This document shows positions 1 through 9,949 of a stretch of 64,000 bases of DNA, piece after piece (within the stretch, counting starts at the first letter, position 1; every line of letters begins with the position of its first letter). Both the position numbers and the translations under genes were made by a program. A model generated the notes under the pieces. The model was given only the letters and a program-made list of their open reading frames with translations. It made no database searches and had not been told where the DNA came from. The stretch comes from Acidobacteria bacterium SCN 69-37 (GTDB lineage: Bacteria; Acidobacteriota; Vicinamibacteria; Vicinamibacterales; SCN-69-37): NCBI GenBank assembly GCA_001724025.1, contig MEDJ01000003.1, positions 117,002 through 181,001 on the forward strand, read 5' to 3'.

Positions 1-273
1 GGCAGCGAGGAACTGAGCGCCCGTGCGCCGGGCATCGCCACGCTCGCCCCGACACCGTACGTGCTGCTGCACCCCGAGGACGCGGCCGCGGTCGGGTTGG
101 CGGAGGGTGAGATGGCCGAGGTGCTCCTGACCGATCAGCTGCCCGTGCGGCTGCCGGTCGTCTGCGCCCCGGCGATCGCCCGCGGCGTCCTGGCGCTGCC
201 GCGTGGACTGAGCGGACTGCCGTTCGTCTCACTGCCGGCATCGGGGACCGTCAGAAAGGCACCGGTGGCGTGA
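1..273 (+). CDS. nuoG: NADH-quinone oxidoreductase subunit G, C-terminal end (partial)
   Basis: The open frame runs in from the window edge and ends at TGA 271-273, giving about 90 residues. The segment ([20 protein letters not shown], then a short beta-rich tail) looks like the C-terminal molybdopterin-dinucleotide-binding-like fold of the large iron-sulfur subunit NuoG or a related molybdopterin oxidoreductase. Its identity rests mainly on position: it overlaps nuoH by one base, and nuoG normally precedes nuoH. The catalytic and Fe-S parts lie outside the window, so a different molybdopterin-family protein cannot be excluded. Confidence 0.72.
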   Translation, partial: GSEELSARAPGIATLAPTPYVLLHPEDAAAVGLAEGEMAEVLLTDQLPVRLPVVCAPAIARGVLALPRGLSGLPFVSLPASGTVRKAPVA

Positions 274-1235
274 TGGCGATCGACTTCGAGACGCTTCGTC
301 CGCTCCTGATCATCGTTGGCGTGCTCGGCTGCCTCGTGCTGACGGCCAGCCTCAACATCTGGATCGAGCGTCGCCTTCTCGCGTTGTGGCAGGACCGGTA
401 CGGCCCGAACCGCGTCGGGCCGTTCGGGCTCGGGCACGTGGTGGCCGACGTCATCAAGATCTCGTTCAAGGAAGACTGGATCCCGCCGTTCGCCGACAAG
501 GCCGTGTTCGTGCTGGCGCCGGCGATCATCATGACCACGGCGCTGATGTCGTTCGCGGTGATGCCGTTCGCCCCGGGCATCAGCGTGGTCGACCTGAACG
601 TCGGCATCCTGTTCGTGCTCGCGCTGTCGTCGATCGGCGTCTACAGTGTGGCGCTCGCCGGCTGGTCGTCGAACAGCAAATATTCGCTGCTCGGTGGCCT
701 GCGGGCCTCGGCGCAGATGCTGGCCTACGAAGTGTTCATGGGCCTGTCGCTGATGGGGGTCGTGGCGATGGCCGGGTCGTTCAACCTCCGCGACATCGTG
801 CTCGCACAGCAGGGGATGTGGTTCGTCGTGCCGCAGTTCCTCGGCTTCGTCGTCTTCTTCATCGCCGGCGTGGCCGAGACGCACCGCATCCCGTTCGACC
901 TGCCCGAGGCCGAGAGCGAGCTGGGCGCTGGCTTCCACAGCGAGTACTCGGGGATGAAGTTCGGCGCGTTCTTCGTCGGCGAGTACATCGGGATCACGCT
1001 GATTTCGGCGCTGACGGCCACGCTGTTCTTCGGCGGCTGGCAGGGGCCGCTGCTGCCGCCGGTGGTCTGGTTCGTGATCAAGACTTTCTCCTTCATCTCG
1101 ATCTTCGTGCTGCTGCGCGCCTCGCTGCCGCGGCTGCGGTACGACCAGCTCATGACGTTCGGCTGGAAGATCATGCTGCCGCTGTCACTGGCGAACCTGC
1201 TGGTGACCGGGGCGGTCATCCTGATGAGGCAGTGA
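273..1235 (+). CDS. nuoH: NADH-quinone oxidoreductase subunit H
   Basis: Membrane subunit of respiratory complex I, about 320 residues (E. coli 325). It joins the quinone-binding peripheral arm to the proton-pumping membrane arm. Eight or so hydrophobic segments are visible. The family signatures are present: [20 protein letters not shown] near residue 35, and the acidic quinone-cavity loop [18 protein letters not shown] followed by SEYSGMKF near residue 210. ATG 273 overlaps the stop of the preceding gene (TGATG); a GTG at 270 is an alternative start one codon earlier. It is part of a tight operon nuoG-H-I-J-K-L-M-N. Confidence 0.96.
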   Translation: MAIDFETLRPLLIIVGVLGCLVLTASLNIWIERRLLALWQDRYGPNRVGPFGLGHVVADVIKISFKEDWIPPFADKAVFVLAPAIIMTTALMSFAVMPFAPGISVVDLNVGILFVLALSSIGVYSVALAGWSSNSKYSLLGGLRASAQMLAYEVFMGLSLMGVVAMAGSFNLRDIVLAQQGMWFVVPQFLGFVVFFIAGVAETHRIPFDLPEAESELGAGFHSEYSGMKFGAFFVGEYIGITLISALTATLFFGGWQGPLLPPVVWFVIKTFSFISIFVLLRASLPRLRYDQLMTFGWKIMLPLSLANLLVTGAVILMRQ

Positions 1236-1238
1236 CGG

Positions 1239-1754
1239 ATGTTGAGCAACCTGCGCACGATCTGGCTCGTCTTCAAGCACGCGTTCGCCAAGCGCGTGAC
1301 CGTGCAGTACCCGGAGGAGAAGCCGGCGCTGGCGCCGCGCTGGCGTGGCCGGATCGTGCTCACGCTCGATCCCGACGGCCAGGAGCGCTGCGTGGCGTGC
1401 AACCTGTGCGCGGTGGCCTGTCCCGTGTCGTGCATCGCGCTGCAGGCGACCGAGGACGAGACCGGCCGCCGCTACCCGGAGTTCTTCCGCATCAACTTCT
1501 CGCGCTGCATCTTCTGCGGCTACTGCGAAGAGGCGTGTCCGACCTACGCGATCCAGCTCACGCCGGACTTCGAGATGTCGGAATACAAGCGGCAGAACCT
1601 GGTGTACGAGAAGGAGGACCTGCTGGTGAACGGGCAGGGCAAGTATCCCGGGTACAACTTCTACCGCGTGGCCGGGCTGGCCATCGGCGGCAAGGGCAAG
1701 GGCGAGGCCGAGAACGAGGCGCCCCCTGTCGACGTGCGGAGTCTGGTTCCCTGA
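1239..1754 (+). CDS. nuoI: NADH-quinone oxidoreductase subunit I, 2x[4Fe-4S] ferredoxin-like
   Basis: Peripheral-arm subunit that carries electrons through clusters N6a and N6b towards quinone. It has 171 residues (E. coli 180). Both eight-iron ferredoxin motifs are intact: [15 protein letters not shown] near residue 51 and [14 protein letters not shown] near residue 90. The N-terminal amphipathic stretch that docks it on NuoH is present. The ATG lies 3 bases after the nuoH stop; there is no strong Shine-Dalgarno sequence, so translational coupling is likely. Confidence 0.96.
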   Translation: MLSNLRTIWLVFKHAFAKRVTVQYPEEKPALAPRWRGRIVLTLDPDGQERCVACNLCAVACPVSCIALQATEDETGRRYPEFFRINFSRCIFCGYCEEACPTYAIQLTPDFEMSEYKRQNLVYEKEDLLVNGQGKYPGYNFYRVAGLAIGGKGKGEAENEAPPVDVRSLVP

Positions 1755-1761
1755 GGCGGCG

Positions 1762-2280
1762 ATGGACCTGTTCTTCTATCTGGCATCCGGCGTCGCCGTG
1801 GTTGCGACCCTCATGGCGCTCACGCGGCTCAACGCGGTGCACTCGCTGCTCTACATGGTCGTGTCGCTGCTGTCGGTGGCGCTGATCTTCTTCGTGCTCG
1901 GGGCCCCGTATCTCGCGGCGCTGCAGGCGATCGTCTATGCCGGCGCCATCATGGTCCTGTTCGTGTTCGTCATCATGCTGCTCAACCAGGGGCCGCAGGC
2001 GGTGGCCGTGGAACGCCAGTGGCTGTCGCCACAGACCTGGGTCGGCCCCTCGATCCTGGCCGGCGTGCTCTTCGTCGAGATGGTACTCCTGTTGCGCGGC
2101 GATCCCGCATGGCTGCCGGGCCAGCGCGTCATCGGGCCGAAGGAAGTCAGCCTGGCACTGTTCGGGCCCTACATCCTGGTCGTCGAACTCGCGTCGCTGC
2201 TGCTGCTCGCCGGGCTGATTGCCGCCTACCACCTCGGCCGGCGCGAAGTCGACACGTCGCACGGCGCGGGGGGACGGTGA
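1762..2280 (+). CDS. nuoJ: NADH-quinone oxidoreductase subunit J
   Basis: Membrane subunit of complex I, 172 residues, with five predicted hydrophobic segments. The conserved third-helix region appears as [20 protein letters not shown] (around residues 52-71), where the pi-bulge of ND6/NuoJ sits. It starts 7 bases after nuoI and its TGA overlaps the nuoK ATG by one base, so it is co-translated with its neighbours. Confidence 0.94.
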   Translation: MDLFFYLASGVAVVATLMALTRLNAVHSLLYMVVSLLSVALIFFVLGAPYLAALQAIVYAGAIMVLFVFVIMLLNQGPQAVAVERQWLSPQTWVGPSILAGVLFVEMVLLLRGDPAWLPGQRVIGPKEVSLALFGPYILVVELASLLLLAGLIAAYHLGRREVDTSHGAGGR

Positions 2281-2594
2281 TGGCGCAGATTCCGCTCGAA
2301 CACGGCCTGCTGCTGGCCGCCACCCTGTTCGCGCTCGGCTTTGCGGGCCTGATCGTGCGCCGCAACATCATGTTCGTGCTCCTGAGCGTGGAGATCATGC
2401 TCAACGCGGCCGGACTCGCGTTCGTCGTGGCCGGGTCGCGCTGGGAGCAGGCCGACGGTCAGGTGATGTTCCTCGTCATCTTGACGATGGCCGCGGCCGA
2501 GGTGGCGGTGGCACTCGCGATCGTGCTGCGCTTCTATCGCCAGTACCAGACGCTCGACGTCGATGCGGCCGATCGGCTGCGGGAGCAGGCCTGA
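2280..2594 (+). CDS. nuoK: NADH-quinone oxidoreductase subunit K
   Basis: Three-helix antiporter-like small subunit of complex I, 104 residues (E. coli 100). The start is the ATG whose A is the last base of the nuoJ stop. The two buried glutamates of the family are in place: one in [15 protein letters not shown] (TM2) and one in [16 protein letters not shown] (TM3). The C-terminal extension [18 protein letters not shown] is cytosolic. Confidence 0.96.
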   Translation: MAQIPLEHGLLLAATLFALGFAGLIVRRNIMFVLLSVEIMLNAAGLAFVVAGSRWEQADGQVMFLVILTMAAAEVAVALAIVLRFYRQYQTLDVDAADRLREQA

Positions 2595-2596
2595 AC

Positions 2597-4477
2597 ATGG
2601 AAGCACTGCTCTGGACCGTCCCGGCGCTGCCCCTGGCGGGGTTCCTCGTCCTGCTGCTGGCCGGCGGCCGCCTGCCGCGACCGCTCGTGGCGGCCATCGG
2701 CGTCGGCAGCGTGACAGCGGCGGCCGTCGTGGCTCTGCTGCTCGCCCGCGATTTCCTGGCCATGCCGCCCCCGGGCGGCGCGTTCGAGCAGCCGCTCTGG
2801 ACGTTTTTCGATCTCGGCGGCCTGCGCGTCGACGCGGCCCTGCGGCTCGACGCGCTCTCGCTCGTCATGACGCTGGTCGTGACGATCGTCGGCGCGCTCA
2901 TCCACCTGTATTCGATCGGCTACATGCACGGCGACGCCGGGTACGCCAGGTTCTTCGCCTGCATGAACCTGTTCGTCGCCTCGATGCTCACGCTCGTGCT
3001 CGCCGACGACGTGTTCTTCCTGTTCGTCGGGTGGGAGGGCGTCGGCATCTGCAGCTTCCTGCTGATCGGCTTCTGGTTCGACGACCCGGCGAACGGGCGT
3101 GCGGCGGCCAAGGCGTTCCTCGTCACGCGGATCGGCGATGTCTGCCTCACGGTGGCGATGTTCCTGCTGATCGCGCAGTTCGGCACCCTGCACATCGCCA
3201 CGCTGCTCGAGCGCGCGCCCGCCCTGTGGGGACCGGGGGCGGCTGTGGCCACGCTGGCGGCTGCACTGCTGCTCGGCGCCGCCATCGGCAAGTCCGGGCA
3301 GTTGCCGCTGCAGGTCTGGCTGCCCGACGCGATGGCCGGCCCCACACCCGTCAGCGCACTCATTCACGCGGCGACGATGGTCACTGCGGGTGTGTACCTG
3401 ATTGCCCGGATGCACGGCCTGTTCCTGCTCGCGCCCGCCGTGATGACGGCCGTCGCGGTCATCGGCGCGCTCACGCTCCTGCTGGCGGGCGTGGCCGCGC
3501 TGGCGCAGCGCGACATCAAGCGTGTGCTGGCGTATTCGACCATCAGCCAGATCGGCTACATGTTCCTCGCGCTCGGCGTGGGGGCCTGGTCGGCGGCGCT
3601 GTTTCACTTCTTCACGCACGCGATCTTCAAGGCGCTGCTCTTCATGGCGGCCGGCGCGATCATCGTCGCGCTGCACCACGAGCAGGACATGTACCGCATG
3701 GGCGGCCTGCGGCGGCGGATGCCGGTGGTGTTCTGGACGTTCCTCGCCGGGGCGATTTCGCTCTGCGCGCTGCCGCTCGTCGGGGCCGGCTTCTTCAGCA
3801 AGGACCTGATCCTGTTCGAGGTCTTCTCCTCGACGGCCGGCGGCCCGGTGCTCTGGTTCGCCGGCGTGGTCGGCGCGTTCATCACGGCGCTCTACACCAG
3901 CCGGATGATGTGCCTGACGTTCTTCGGCGAGACAGGACCGGACGTCGAACACCCGACGCCGGCCGTGATGGCCGTGCCGCTGGTGGTGCTGGCCGTGGCC
4001 GCGACGTGTGCCGGTCTGCTCGAACTGCCGCGCACGCTCGGGAACCTGCCGCTGTTCTCGCACTTCCTCGAGTCGGTCCTCCCGCACGCGCCGCTGCGCG
4101 AGACGACCGTCTCGGTCGAACTGCTGTTGCAGGCCGTCTCGGCCGTGGTCGTCCTTGTCGGCCTGGGCGTCGGCTGGACGCTCTGGAAGCGCGGGGCCTT
4201 TGCGGACCGCGGATCGGCCGTGTCGCCCGCCACGGCCTGGGCGGCCTCGGGCCTCGGGTTCGATCGGCTGTACGGCGCGGTCGTCACGCGCCCCTACACC
4301 GCGTTCGCAACGGCGAATGCCGCTGACGCGATCGATGGCGTGTGGCGCGCCGTGTCGGTCGTCAGCTACGTGCTGGCCGCCCTGCTGCGGCTCACGCAGA
4401 ACGGACGCCTGCGCTGGTATGCGGCGGCGATCGGCGCCGGTACCGTCGTGGCCATCTATCTGGTCGTCTATACATGA
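2597..4477 (+). CDS. nuoL: NADH-quinone oxidoreductase subunit L, proton-pumping
   Basis: Distal antiporter-like subunit of complex I, 626 residues (E. coli 613), with the long lateral helix at the C-terminus. Signatures include the TM5 glutamate in FVGWEGVGICSFLLIGFW (around residue 140), the lysine/histidine segment GPTPVSALIHAATMVTAGVY (around residue 250), and FFTHAIFKALLFMAAGAII (around residue 335). The ATG is 2 bases after the nuoK stop, and the end overlaps nuoM by four bases (ATGA). Confidence 0.97.
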   Translation: MEALLWTVPALPLAGFLVLLLAGGRLPRPLVAAIGVGSVTAAAVVALLLARDFLAMPPPGGAFEQPLWTFFDLGGLRVDAALRLDALSLVMTLVVTIVGALIHLYSIGYMHGDAGYARFFACMNLFVASMLTLVLADDVFFLFVGWEGVGICSFLLIGFWFDDPANGRAAAKAFLVTRIGDVCLTVAMFLLIAQFGTLHIATLLERAPALWGPGAAVATLAAALLLGAAIGKSGQLPLQVWLPDAMAGPTPVSALIHAATMVTAGVYLIARMHGLFLLAPAVMTAVAVIGALTLLLAGVAALAQRDIKRVLAYSTISQIGYMFLALGVGAWSAALFHFFTHAIFKALLFMAAGAIIVALHHEQDMYRMGGLRRRMPVVFWTFLAGAISLCALPLVGAGFFSKDLILFEVFSSTAGGPVLWFAGVVGAFITALYTSRMMCLTFFGETGPDVEHPTPAVMAVPLVVLAVAATCAGLLELPRTLGNLPLFSHFLESVLPHAPLRETTVSVELLLQAVSAVVVLVGLGVGWTLWKRGAFADRGSAVSPATAWAASGLGFDRLYGAVVTRPYTAFATANAADAIDGVWRAVSVVSYVLAALLRLTQNGRLRWYAAAIGAGTVVAIYLVVYT

Positions 4478-5940
4478 GCGTCCTCTGGATTTTCCTGCTC
4501 CCGCTGATTGGCGCGGCGATCGCGCCGTGGATCGGCCGCGCGGCACGGACCGCGGCGATGGCCGTGCTGGCTGTCGACGCGCTGCTGCTCGTGCAGCTCT
4601 GGCGCCAGGCCGACGTGTCGGCCGCATCGCCCTGGATCGCCACCTGGTCGGCCGACTGGGTGCCGCAGCTCGGCATCCGTTTCGCGTTCGGTCTCGACGG
4701 GTTCGCGCTGGCGCTTTCGCTGATGGCGTGCGTCGTCGCGTTCGCCACGCTGGCGGCGACACCGGGCCGCGGCCACGAGGACGGCGCGTTCTGCGCGTGG
4801 TTCCTGACCGGTGTCGCCGGAGTGCTCGGCGTCTTCCTGGCCACGGACCTCGCGCTGTTCTTCGTGTGCTTCGAGGTCATGCTGCTGCCGGTGGTGGCGC
4901 TGATCGTGCGGTGGGGCCAGGGCGATACGCGGCGCGTGGCCCTGCGGTTCTTCGTGTTCACCCAGACGGGCGGGTTGCTGATGCTTGTCTCGATCGTCGG
5001 ACTGCACGTCGTCCATCACGCCGCGACCGGTGTCCGCACGTTCGACTACACGGCCCTGCTCGCCACGCCGCTCGACGACGGCCTGGCGCGGCTGTTCCTG
5101 ATCGGCTTCCTCGCCGCGTTTGCCGTGAAGCTGCCCATCGTGCCGTTCCACACCTGGCAGGCGCCGGCCTATGCCGCGGCGCCGACCGAAGGGGCGGTGC
5201 TGCTCGCCGCGCTCATGGCGAAGACCGCGGGCTACGGCCTGCTGCGGTTCGCGCTGCCGCTGTTTCCGACAGCGGCGGTGGAACTCGCGCCCTGGATGAT
5301 GGCGCTCGGCGTCCTCACGATTCTCTATGCCGCGTGGCTGGCGTACGGCCAGCAGGATCTCGTCCGCGTGATCGCCTATTCGAGTGCCAGCCATCTCGGC
5401 TACGTCGTGCTCGGCGCGTTCGCCATGAACGAACTGGGGCGGACGGGTGCGGTCGTGCAGATGATCAGCCACGGCCTGAGCGTGACGGGGCTGTTCCTGG
5501 TCTACGCGCACGTGGCCCGCACTGCCGGGGCCCGCGAACTGCGCGATCTCGGCGGCCTGTGGAAGACCGCGCCGGCGCTCGGGATGATCGGCGTGGCGTT
5601 CGCGTTCGCGACGCTGGGCCTGCCGGGACTCGGCAATTTCGTGGGTGAGTTCATGACGCTGGCCGGGGCCTTCCAGCGGTTTCCGCTGGCGGCCGCGCTC
5701 GGGGCGATTGGCGCGGTGCTGAGCGCCGCCTACGCGCTGCGGATGTTCCAGTTGACGTTCTTCGGGCCACCGCACGCGTCGCGTCGCGCCGCGGCGCTGC
5801 CCGTCGGTTCGCTCGTCGTCTGCGCCGGGCTCCTGGTCGGGCTGGTGTGGACCGGGTTCCACCCGCAGTCGATCGTCACGCTGATCGCGCCGTCGCCGTC
5901 GGCGGCCCTGGAGCAGACGGCACAGGGAGTCCAGCCGTGA
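4474..5940 (+). CDS. nuoM: NADH-quinone oxidoreductase subunit M, proton-pumping
   Basis: Central antiporter-like subunit of complex I, 488 residues (E. coli 509), about 14 transmembrane segments. The TM5 glutamate is in LALFFVCFEVMLLPVVALIV (about residue 135), and the TM7 lysine region is AAFAVKLPIVPFHTWQAPAY. The ATG overlaps the nuoL stop. The gene is coupled to nuoN at its 3' end. Confidence 0.96.
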   Translation: MSVLWIFLLPLIGAAIAPWIGRAARTAAMAVLAVDALLLVQLWRQADVSAASPWIATWSADWVPQLGIRFAFGLDGFALALSLMACVVAFATLAATPGRGHEDGAFCAWFLTGVAGVLGVFLATDLALFFVCFEVMLLPVVALIVRWGQGDTRRVALRFFVFTQTGGLLMLVSIVGLHVVHHAATGVRTFDYTALLATPLDDGLARLFLIGFLAAFAVKLPIVPFHTWQAPAYAAAPTEGAVLLAALMAKTAGYGLLRFALPLFPTAAVELAPWMMALGVLTILYAAWLAYGQQDLVRVIAYSSASHLGYVVLGAFAMNELGRTGAVVQMISHGLSVTGLFLVYAHVARTAGARELRDLGGLWKTAPALGMIGVAFAFATLGLPGLGNFVGEFMTLAGAFQRFPLAAALGAIGAVLSAAYALRMFQLTFFGPPHASRRAAALPVGSLVVCAGLLVGLVWTGFHPQSIVTLIAPSPSAALEQTAQGVQP

Positions 5941-7370
5941 GCGCCGCCGACATGCTGGCGCTGCTGCCGCTCGTCATCCTGGCCGCCACGCCCATCGTCC
6001 TGCTGCTGACGATCTCGACCGAGCGTCGCCACGCTCTCACGGCCGGTCTGGCCCTCACCGGCCTGGTCGGTGCGCTGCTGGCGCTGCCGACGGCGGCGGC
6101 CCAGGCCCCGCGCGACGTCACGGTCCTGCTGCGCGTGGACGCGTCGGGGCTCGCCTACGCGGCGCTCGCGATCGTCGCGGCGGCGTGTCTGGTGGTGATC
6201 GGCTACCGGTACGTCGGGGCGCGCGAGGCGAATCCCGAGGAGTACTACGTCCTGCTGCTCATCGCGACGGCCGGGATCGTCGCCATGGCGTTCAGCACGC
6301 ACTTCGTGTCGTTCTATCTCGGTCTCGAGATCCTGAGCGTGTCCCTGTACGGCCTGATGGCCTACTTCCGCCGCGATCGGTGGGGCACCGAGGCCGGCAT
6401 GAAGTATCTCGTGCTCGCGTCGGCGTCGGCGGCATTCCTGCTGTTCGGGATGGCGCTCATCTACGCGGAACTCGGCACGATGACCTTCGCGGGCCTCGTG
6501 GCGGCCTCGCCCGAGCAGATGAGCAACGCGGTCGTGCTGCTCGGCCTGGCCATGCTGTGCGCGAGCATCGGCTTCAAGCTGTCGATCGTCCCGTTCCACT
6601 ACTGGACGCCAGACATCTACGACGGCGCCCCGGCCTCGGTCGTGGCCTTCGCGTCGACGGCCGGCAAGCTCGGTGTGTTCGCCGTGATCGTGCGCTACTT
6701 CCTGCTGCCCGTCGGCGCCGTCACCAGCGGCCTGACGACGTATCTCGTGGTGACGGCCGTGGCCTCGATGCTGGTCGGCAACCTGCTGGCGCTGCTGCAG
6801 ACGAACCTCAAGCGCCTGCTCGCCTATTCTTCGATCGCGCACATGGGCTACATCGCCGTCGCCTTCCTGGCGCACGGGCCGGTGGCCGCCGAGACGGTGA
6901 CGTTCTACGTGCTGGGCTACACGCTGGCGTCAATCGCGGTCTTCGGCGTGATTGCCGTGCTGTCGACCGAGCCGGGCCGCACGAGCGATCTCGATCACAT
7001 CGCGGACTACAAGGGCCTGCTACGCACGCGGCCGGTGCTCGGCGCGGTGCTCATTGCCGGGCTGCTCTCGTTCGCGGGCATCCCGCTTACTGCCGGTTTC
7101 CTCGGCAAGGTCTACGTCGTACTGGCCGGCGCGCAGGACGGGCACTGGTTCGTGCTCCTGGCGCTGGCGCTCAGCAGCGTGGCCGGCGCGTGGTACTACC
7201 TGCGCGTCGTCGTGGCCGTCTGCTCGACACCCGATGGCGAGTCGGCCCTCGAACGTCCCTCGGTGCCGGCCGCACCCACGGCCGTGCTGGCCGTGCTGGC
7301 GGTGGCCGTGCTGATCCTCGGCACGTATCCCGCGCCGGTGCTCGCGGTCATCGAATCGCTGCACCGCTGA
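5937..7370 (+). CDS. nuoN: NADH-quinone oxidoreductase subunit N, proton-pumping
   Basis: Third antiporter-like subunit of complex I, 477 residues if the GTG at 5937 (overlapping the nuoM TGA) is used; ATG 5952 is an alternative five codons later. TM5 has FYLGLEILSVSLYGLMAYF with the conserved glutamate, TM7 has LCASIGFKLSIVPFHYWTPD with the lysine, and LLAYSSIAHMGY follows. It ends the complex I operon; 86 bases separate its stop from the next start. Confidence 0.95.
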   Translation: MSAADMLALLPLVILAATPIVLLLTISTERRHALTAGLALTGLVGALLALPTAAAQAPRDVTVLLRVDASGLAYAALAIVAAACLVVIGYRYVGAREANPEEYYVLLLIATAGIVAMAFSTHFVSFYLGLEILSVSLYGLMAYFRRDRWGTEAGMKYLVLASASAAFLLFGMALIYAELGTMTFAGLVAASPEQMSNAVVLLGLAMLCASIGFKLSIVPFHYWTPDIYDGAPASVVAFASTAGKLGVFAVIVRYFLLPVGAVTSGLTTYLVVTAVASMLVGNLLALLQTNLKRLLAYSSIAHMGYIAVAFLAHGPVAAETVTFYVLGYTLASIAVFGVIAVLSTEPGRTSDLDHIADYKGLLRTRPVLGAVLIAGLLSFAGIPLTAGFLGKVYVVLAGAQDGHWFVLLALALSSVAGAWYYLRVVVAVCSTPDGESALERPSVPAAPTAVLAVLAVAVLILGTYPAPVLAVIESLHR

Positions 7371-7456
7371 CGATCGGCTGAAACTTCACCCGTGCCCGAG
7401 GGTTCTCCACGGCAGGCGACGGGGCCTCGATGCCGCCTGCCCGCCTGGAGATCGTC

Positions 7457-8650
7457 ATGCGCCTGCTCCGTCGGCCCGTCGTGGCCATTCCCATCGTGTT
7501 CACCGTGGTCCTGATCGCCTGGCTGCTCGCCGGCCCGGGCCGCGCCGCCGAAGGCCCCGATCCTTCCGCCATCGTCGCCGTCGAGAAGGGCACGATGGTC
7601 GTCTCCGTGGTGGCCACGGGCAAGGTCGAACCGATCACAAAGGTCGAGATCAAGTCGAAGGCCAACGGCATCATCGAGCGCCTGCTGACCGACATTGATC
7701 AGGTGGTCGAGCCGGGCCAGATCCTCGCGGAACTCGACCGCGAGAACCTGACGGCACGCCTGCGCGAGGCGCGCGCGAACCTGCAGGCGGCCGAGGCCGC
7801 GCGCGACGGGGCGCTGGCGCAGGTGAAGAAGAGCGAGATCGAAGCCGAGTCGCCGGAGGTGGAACTGGCCGCGCGCAACTTCCAGCGTGCCGAGCAGCTT
7901 GCCGACGGCCGGCTGCTCTCGGCCTCGCAGCTCGATGAATCGCGTACGGCGCTCGACCAGGCGCGGAACCGCCAGCGTGCCGCTGTCGGGCAACTCGCGA
8001 TCGCCCGCGCGCGCGTCGTCGAAGCCGAGGCGAACGTGGCACAGGCGCAGGCGGCGGTCGAGCGTGCGGCCGAGGAACTGGCCAGTGCCACCATCCGCGC
8101 GCCCATCCATGCCACGGTGCTCACGCGCGACGTCGAGGTGGGCAGCCCCGTGTCGTCGATCCTCAACATGGGCGCGAACGCGACACTCGTGATGACGCTC
8201 GGCGACATCGACAGGGTCCACGTGAAGGGCCGCGTCGACGAGGCGGACATCGGCCGCGTGCAGGTGGGGCAGGCGGCGCGGATCACGACCGAAACGTTCC
8301 GCGATCGCGTGTTCGACGGCCGCGTCACGCGCATTTCGCCGATCGGGGTCGAGCGCGACAACGTCACGACGTTCGCCGTCGAAGTGTCGATCGACAACCC
8401 GGCCAAGATTCTGAAGGCCAACATGACGGCCAACGCGGAAATCGTGCTCGAGTCGCTGCCCGACTCGCTGCTGCTCCCGGAAACGGCCATCATCTACGAC
8501 GCCCAGCGGCGCGCGTTCGTGGATGTGTTCGATCGCGCGGCGGCCAACGGGCGACGACGCGTGCCCGTGACCGTCGGCGTCGGGAACGGCTCGCGCACGC
8601 AGATCCTCGACGGCCTGCGCGAGGGCGACCAGGTCGTGCTGCCGGGGTGA
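7457..8650 (+). CDS. HlyD/MacA-type periplasmic membrane-fusion protein
   Basis: Periplasmic adaptor of a tripartite export system, 397 residues. Order: N-terminal membrane anchor (residues 1-30), a barrel-sandwich half starting near KVEIKSKANGIIERLL, an alpha-helical coiled-coil hairpin (around residues 100-215, rich in Ala/Glu/Arg heptads), the second lipoyl half (ASATIRAPIHATVLTRDVEV), then beta-barrel and membrane-proximal domains. ATG 7457 is preferred over ATG 7430 because GGAG stands 6 bases before it. It is followed after 3 bases by two FtsX-type permeases. No ATPase gene is seen nearby, so the substrate and energy-coupling subunit are unknown. Confidence 0.88.
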   Translation: MRLLRRPVVAIPIVFTVVLIAWLLAGPGRAAEGPDPSAIVAVEKGTMVVSVVATGKVEPITKVEIKSKANGIIERLLTDIDQVVEPGQILAELDRENLTARLREARANLQAAEAARDGALAQVKKSEIEAESPEVELAARNFQRAEQLADGRLLSASQLDESRTALDQARNRQRAAVGQLAIARARVVEAEANVAQAQAAVERAAEELASATIRAPIHATVLTRDVEVGSPVSSILNMGANATLVMTLGDIDRVHVKGRVDEADIGRVQVGQAARITTETFRDRVFDGRVTRISPIGVERDNVTTFAVEVSIDNPAKILKANMTANAEIVLESLPDSLLLPETAIIYDAQRRAFVDVFDRAAANGRRRVPVTVGVGNGSRTQILDGLREGDQVVLPG

Positions 8651-8653
8651 CGC

Positions 8654-9949
8654 GTGCGTGAGGTCCTCGATCAGGTCGTCCAGAACCTGCGCGCCAACAG
8701 GCTCCGATCGATCCTGACGATGTTCGGGATCCTGTGGGGTGTGGTGTCCGTGGTCGTGCTCGGCGCGACCGGCGAGGGATTCCAGCGCGGCAACCAGGCC
8801 GTGCTCGAGACGCTCGGGAAGAACGTCGGCATCGTCTGGGGCGGCCGCACATCCGCGCACGCCGGCGGCGAGCGCGCCGGCCGCCGCGTGTTCCTCACGG
8901 CCGACGATGCGCGGGCGCTCGCGCGGGAGTCGAGCTACCTCGCGGTCGTCAGTCCTGAAATCCAGTGCGGCGGCGTTACCGTACGGAGTCGCCACAACGC
9001 CGCGGCGCTGACGGTTCATGGCGTCGAGCCGCAGTACCAGGCGATTCGGACCGTGGAAATTGCGCACGGTCGCGGCCTGCGCGATGGCGACAACGATGGA
9101 CGCCTGCGCGTGGCACTCGTCGGCGCCGACGCGGCCCGCCAGTTGTTCGGCGCGCGCGAGGCCGTCGGCCAGCAGGTGCAGCTCAACGGGCTGCCGTTCA
9201 TCGTCATCGGCCGGTTGGTGAAGAAGGATCAGAACAGCAGCTACAGCGGACCCGACAACGACAAGGTCTTCATCCCGTTCTCGACCATGGCGCGCGACTT
9301 CCCGCGGACCGATGCGCCGCCAGGCGCCGTATCCCAGATCATCGTCGCGCCGCATGACTGGGTGGTGCGGGACATGCCGCGTATCCTCGCCGCACGTCCG
9401 GGCCGGATCGAGGACATCGACTGGCCGCTCGAACGCGAGATCCGGCGCGTGCTGGCGATCAGGCACGGCTTCGATCCCGCCGACCGCAACGCCATCGCGA
9501 TGTGGGACACGGCGTTGGAGTCGATGATGTTCGGCCGCATGGTGCAGACCATGAAGGACTTCTTCAGCCTGGTCGGCTTCGTCACGCTGGCGCTCGGCGG
9601 GCTGGGCGTGATGAACATCATGCTCGTCGCCGTGCAGGAGCGCACGCGCGAGATTGGCGTCCGCAAGGCGCTCGGCGCGACGACGGCGCAGGTGCAGCGC
9701 CAGTTCTTCCTCGAAGGCTTCCTGTTGACGCTGCTCAGCGGCACGATCGGGTTCGTGCTGGCCGCCGGGATCTGCGCGGCCATCAACACGCTGCCGATGC
9801 CGACGCGGTTCCAGGGCATGACGATCACCTGGCAGGCCAGTGTCTGGGCCATTGCGGTGCTCGTCCTGATCGGCGTGGCCACGTCGACGTTCCCGGCGAG
9901 ACGTGCTGCACGCCTCCCGCCTGTCGAGGCGCTGAGGTACGACGGGTGA
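8654..9949 (+). CDS. MacB/FtsX-type ABC transporter permease, first copy
   Basis: Permease of 431 residues with one N-terminal transmembrane helix (LTMFGILWGVVSVVVLGATG), a large MacB-type periplasmic core domain (residues about 45-285) and three C-terminal helices of the FtsX domain. The coupling-region motif VAVQERTREIGVRKALGAT follows the second helix. It starts with GTG 3 bases after the adaptor gene and overlaps the next permease by four bases (GTGA). Unlike true MacB it has no N-terminal ABC ATPase domain, so an ATPase encoded elsewhere must supply it if it is active. Confidence 0.88.
   Translation: MREVLDQVVQNLRANRLRSILTMFGILWGVVSVVVLGATGEGFQRGNQAVLETLGKNVGIVWGGRTSAHAGGERAGRRVFLTADDARALARESSYLAVVSPEIQCGGVTVRSRHNAAALTVHGVEPQYQAIRTVEIAHGRGLRDGDNDGRLRVALVGADAARQLFGAREAVGQQVQLNGLPFIVIGRLVKKDQNSSYSGPDNDKVFIPFSTMARDFPRTDAPPGAVSQIIVAPHDWVVRDMPRILAARPGRIEDIDWPLEREIRRVLAIRHGFDPADRNAIAMWDTALESMMFGRMVQTMKDFFSLVGFVTLALGGLGVMNIMLVAVQERTREIGVRKALGATTAQVQRQFFLEGFLLTLLSGTIGFVLAAGICAAINTLPMPTRFQGMTITWQASVWAIAVLVLIGVATSTFPARRAARLPPVEALRYDG

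Noticed and set aside
2534-4762. Minus-strand open frame of about 742 codons
   Set aside because: Antisense to nuoL; Arg/Ala/Asp-rich with no conserved segment.
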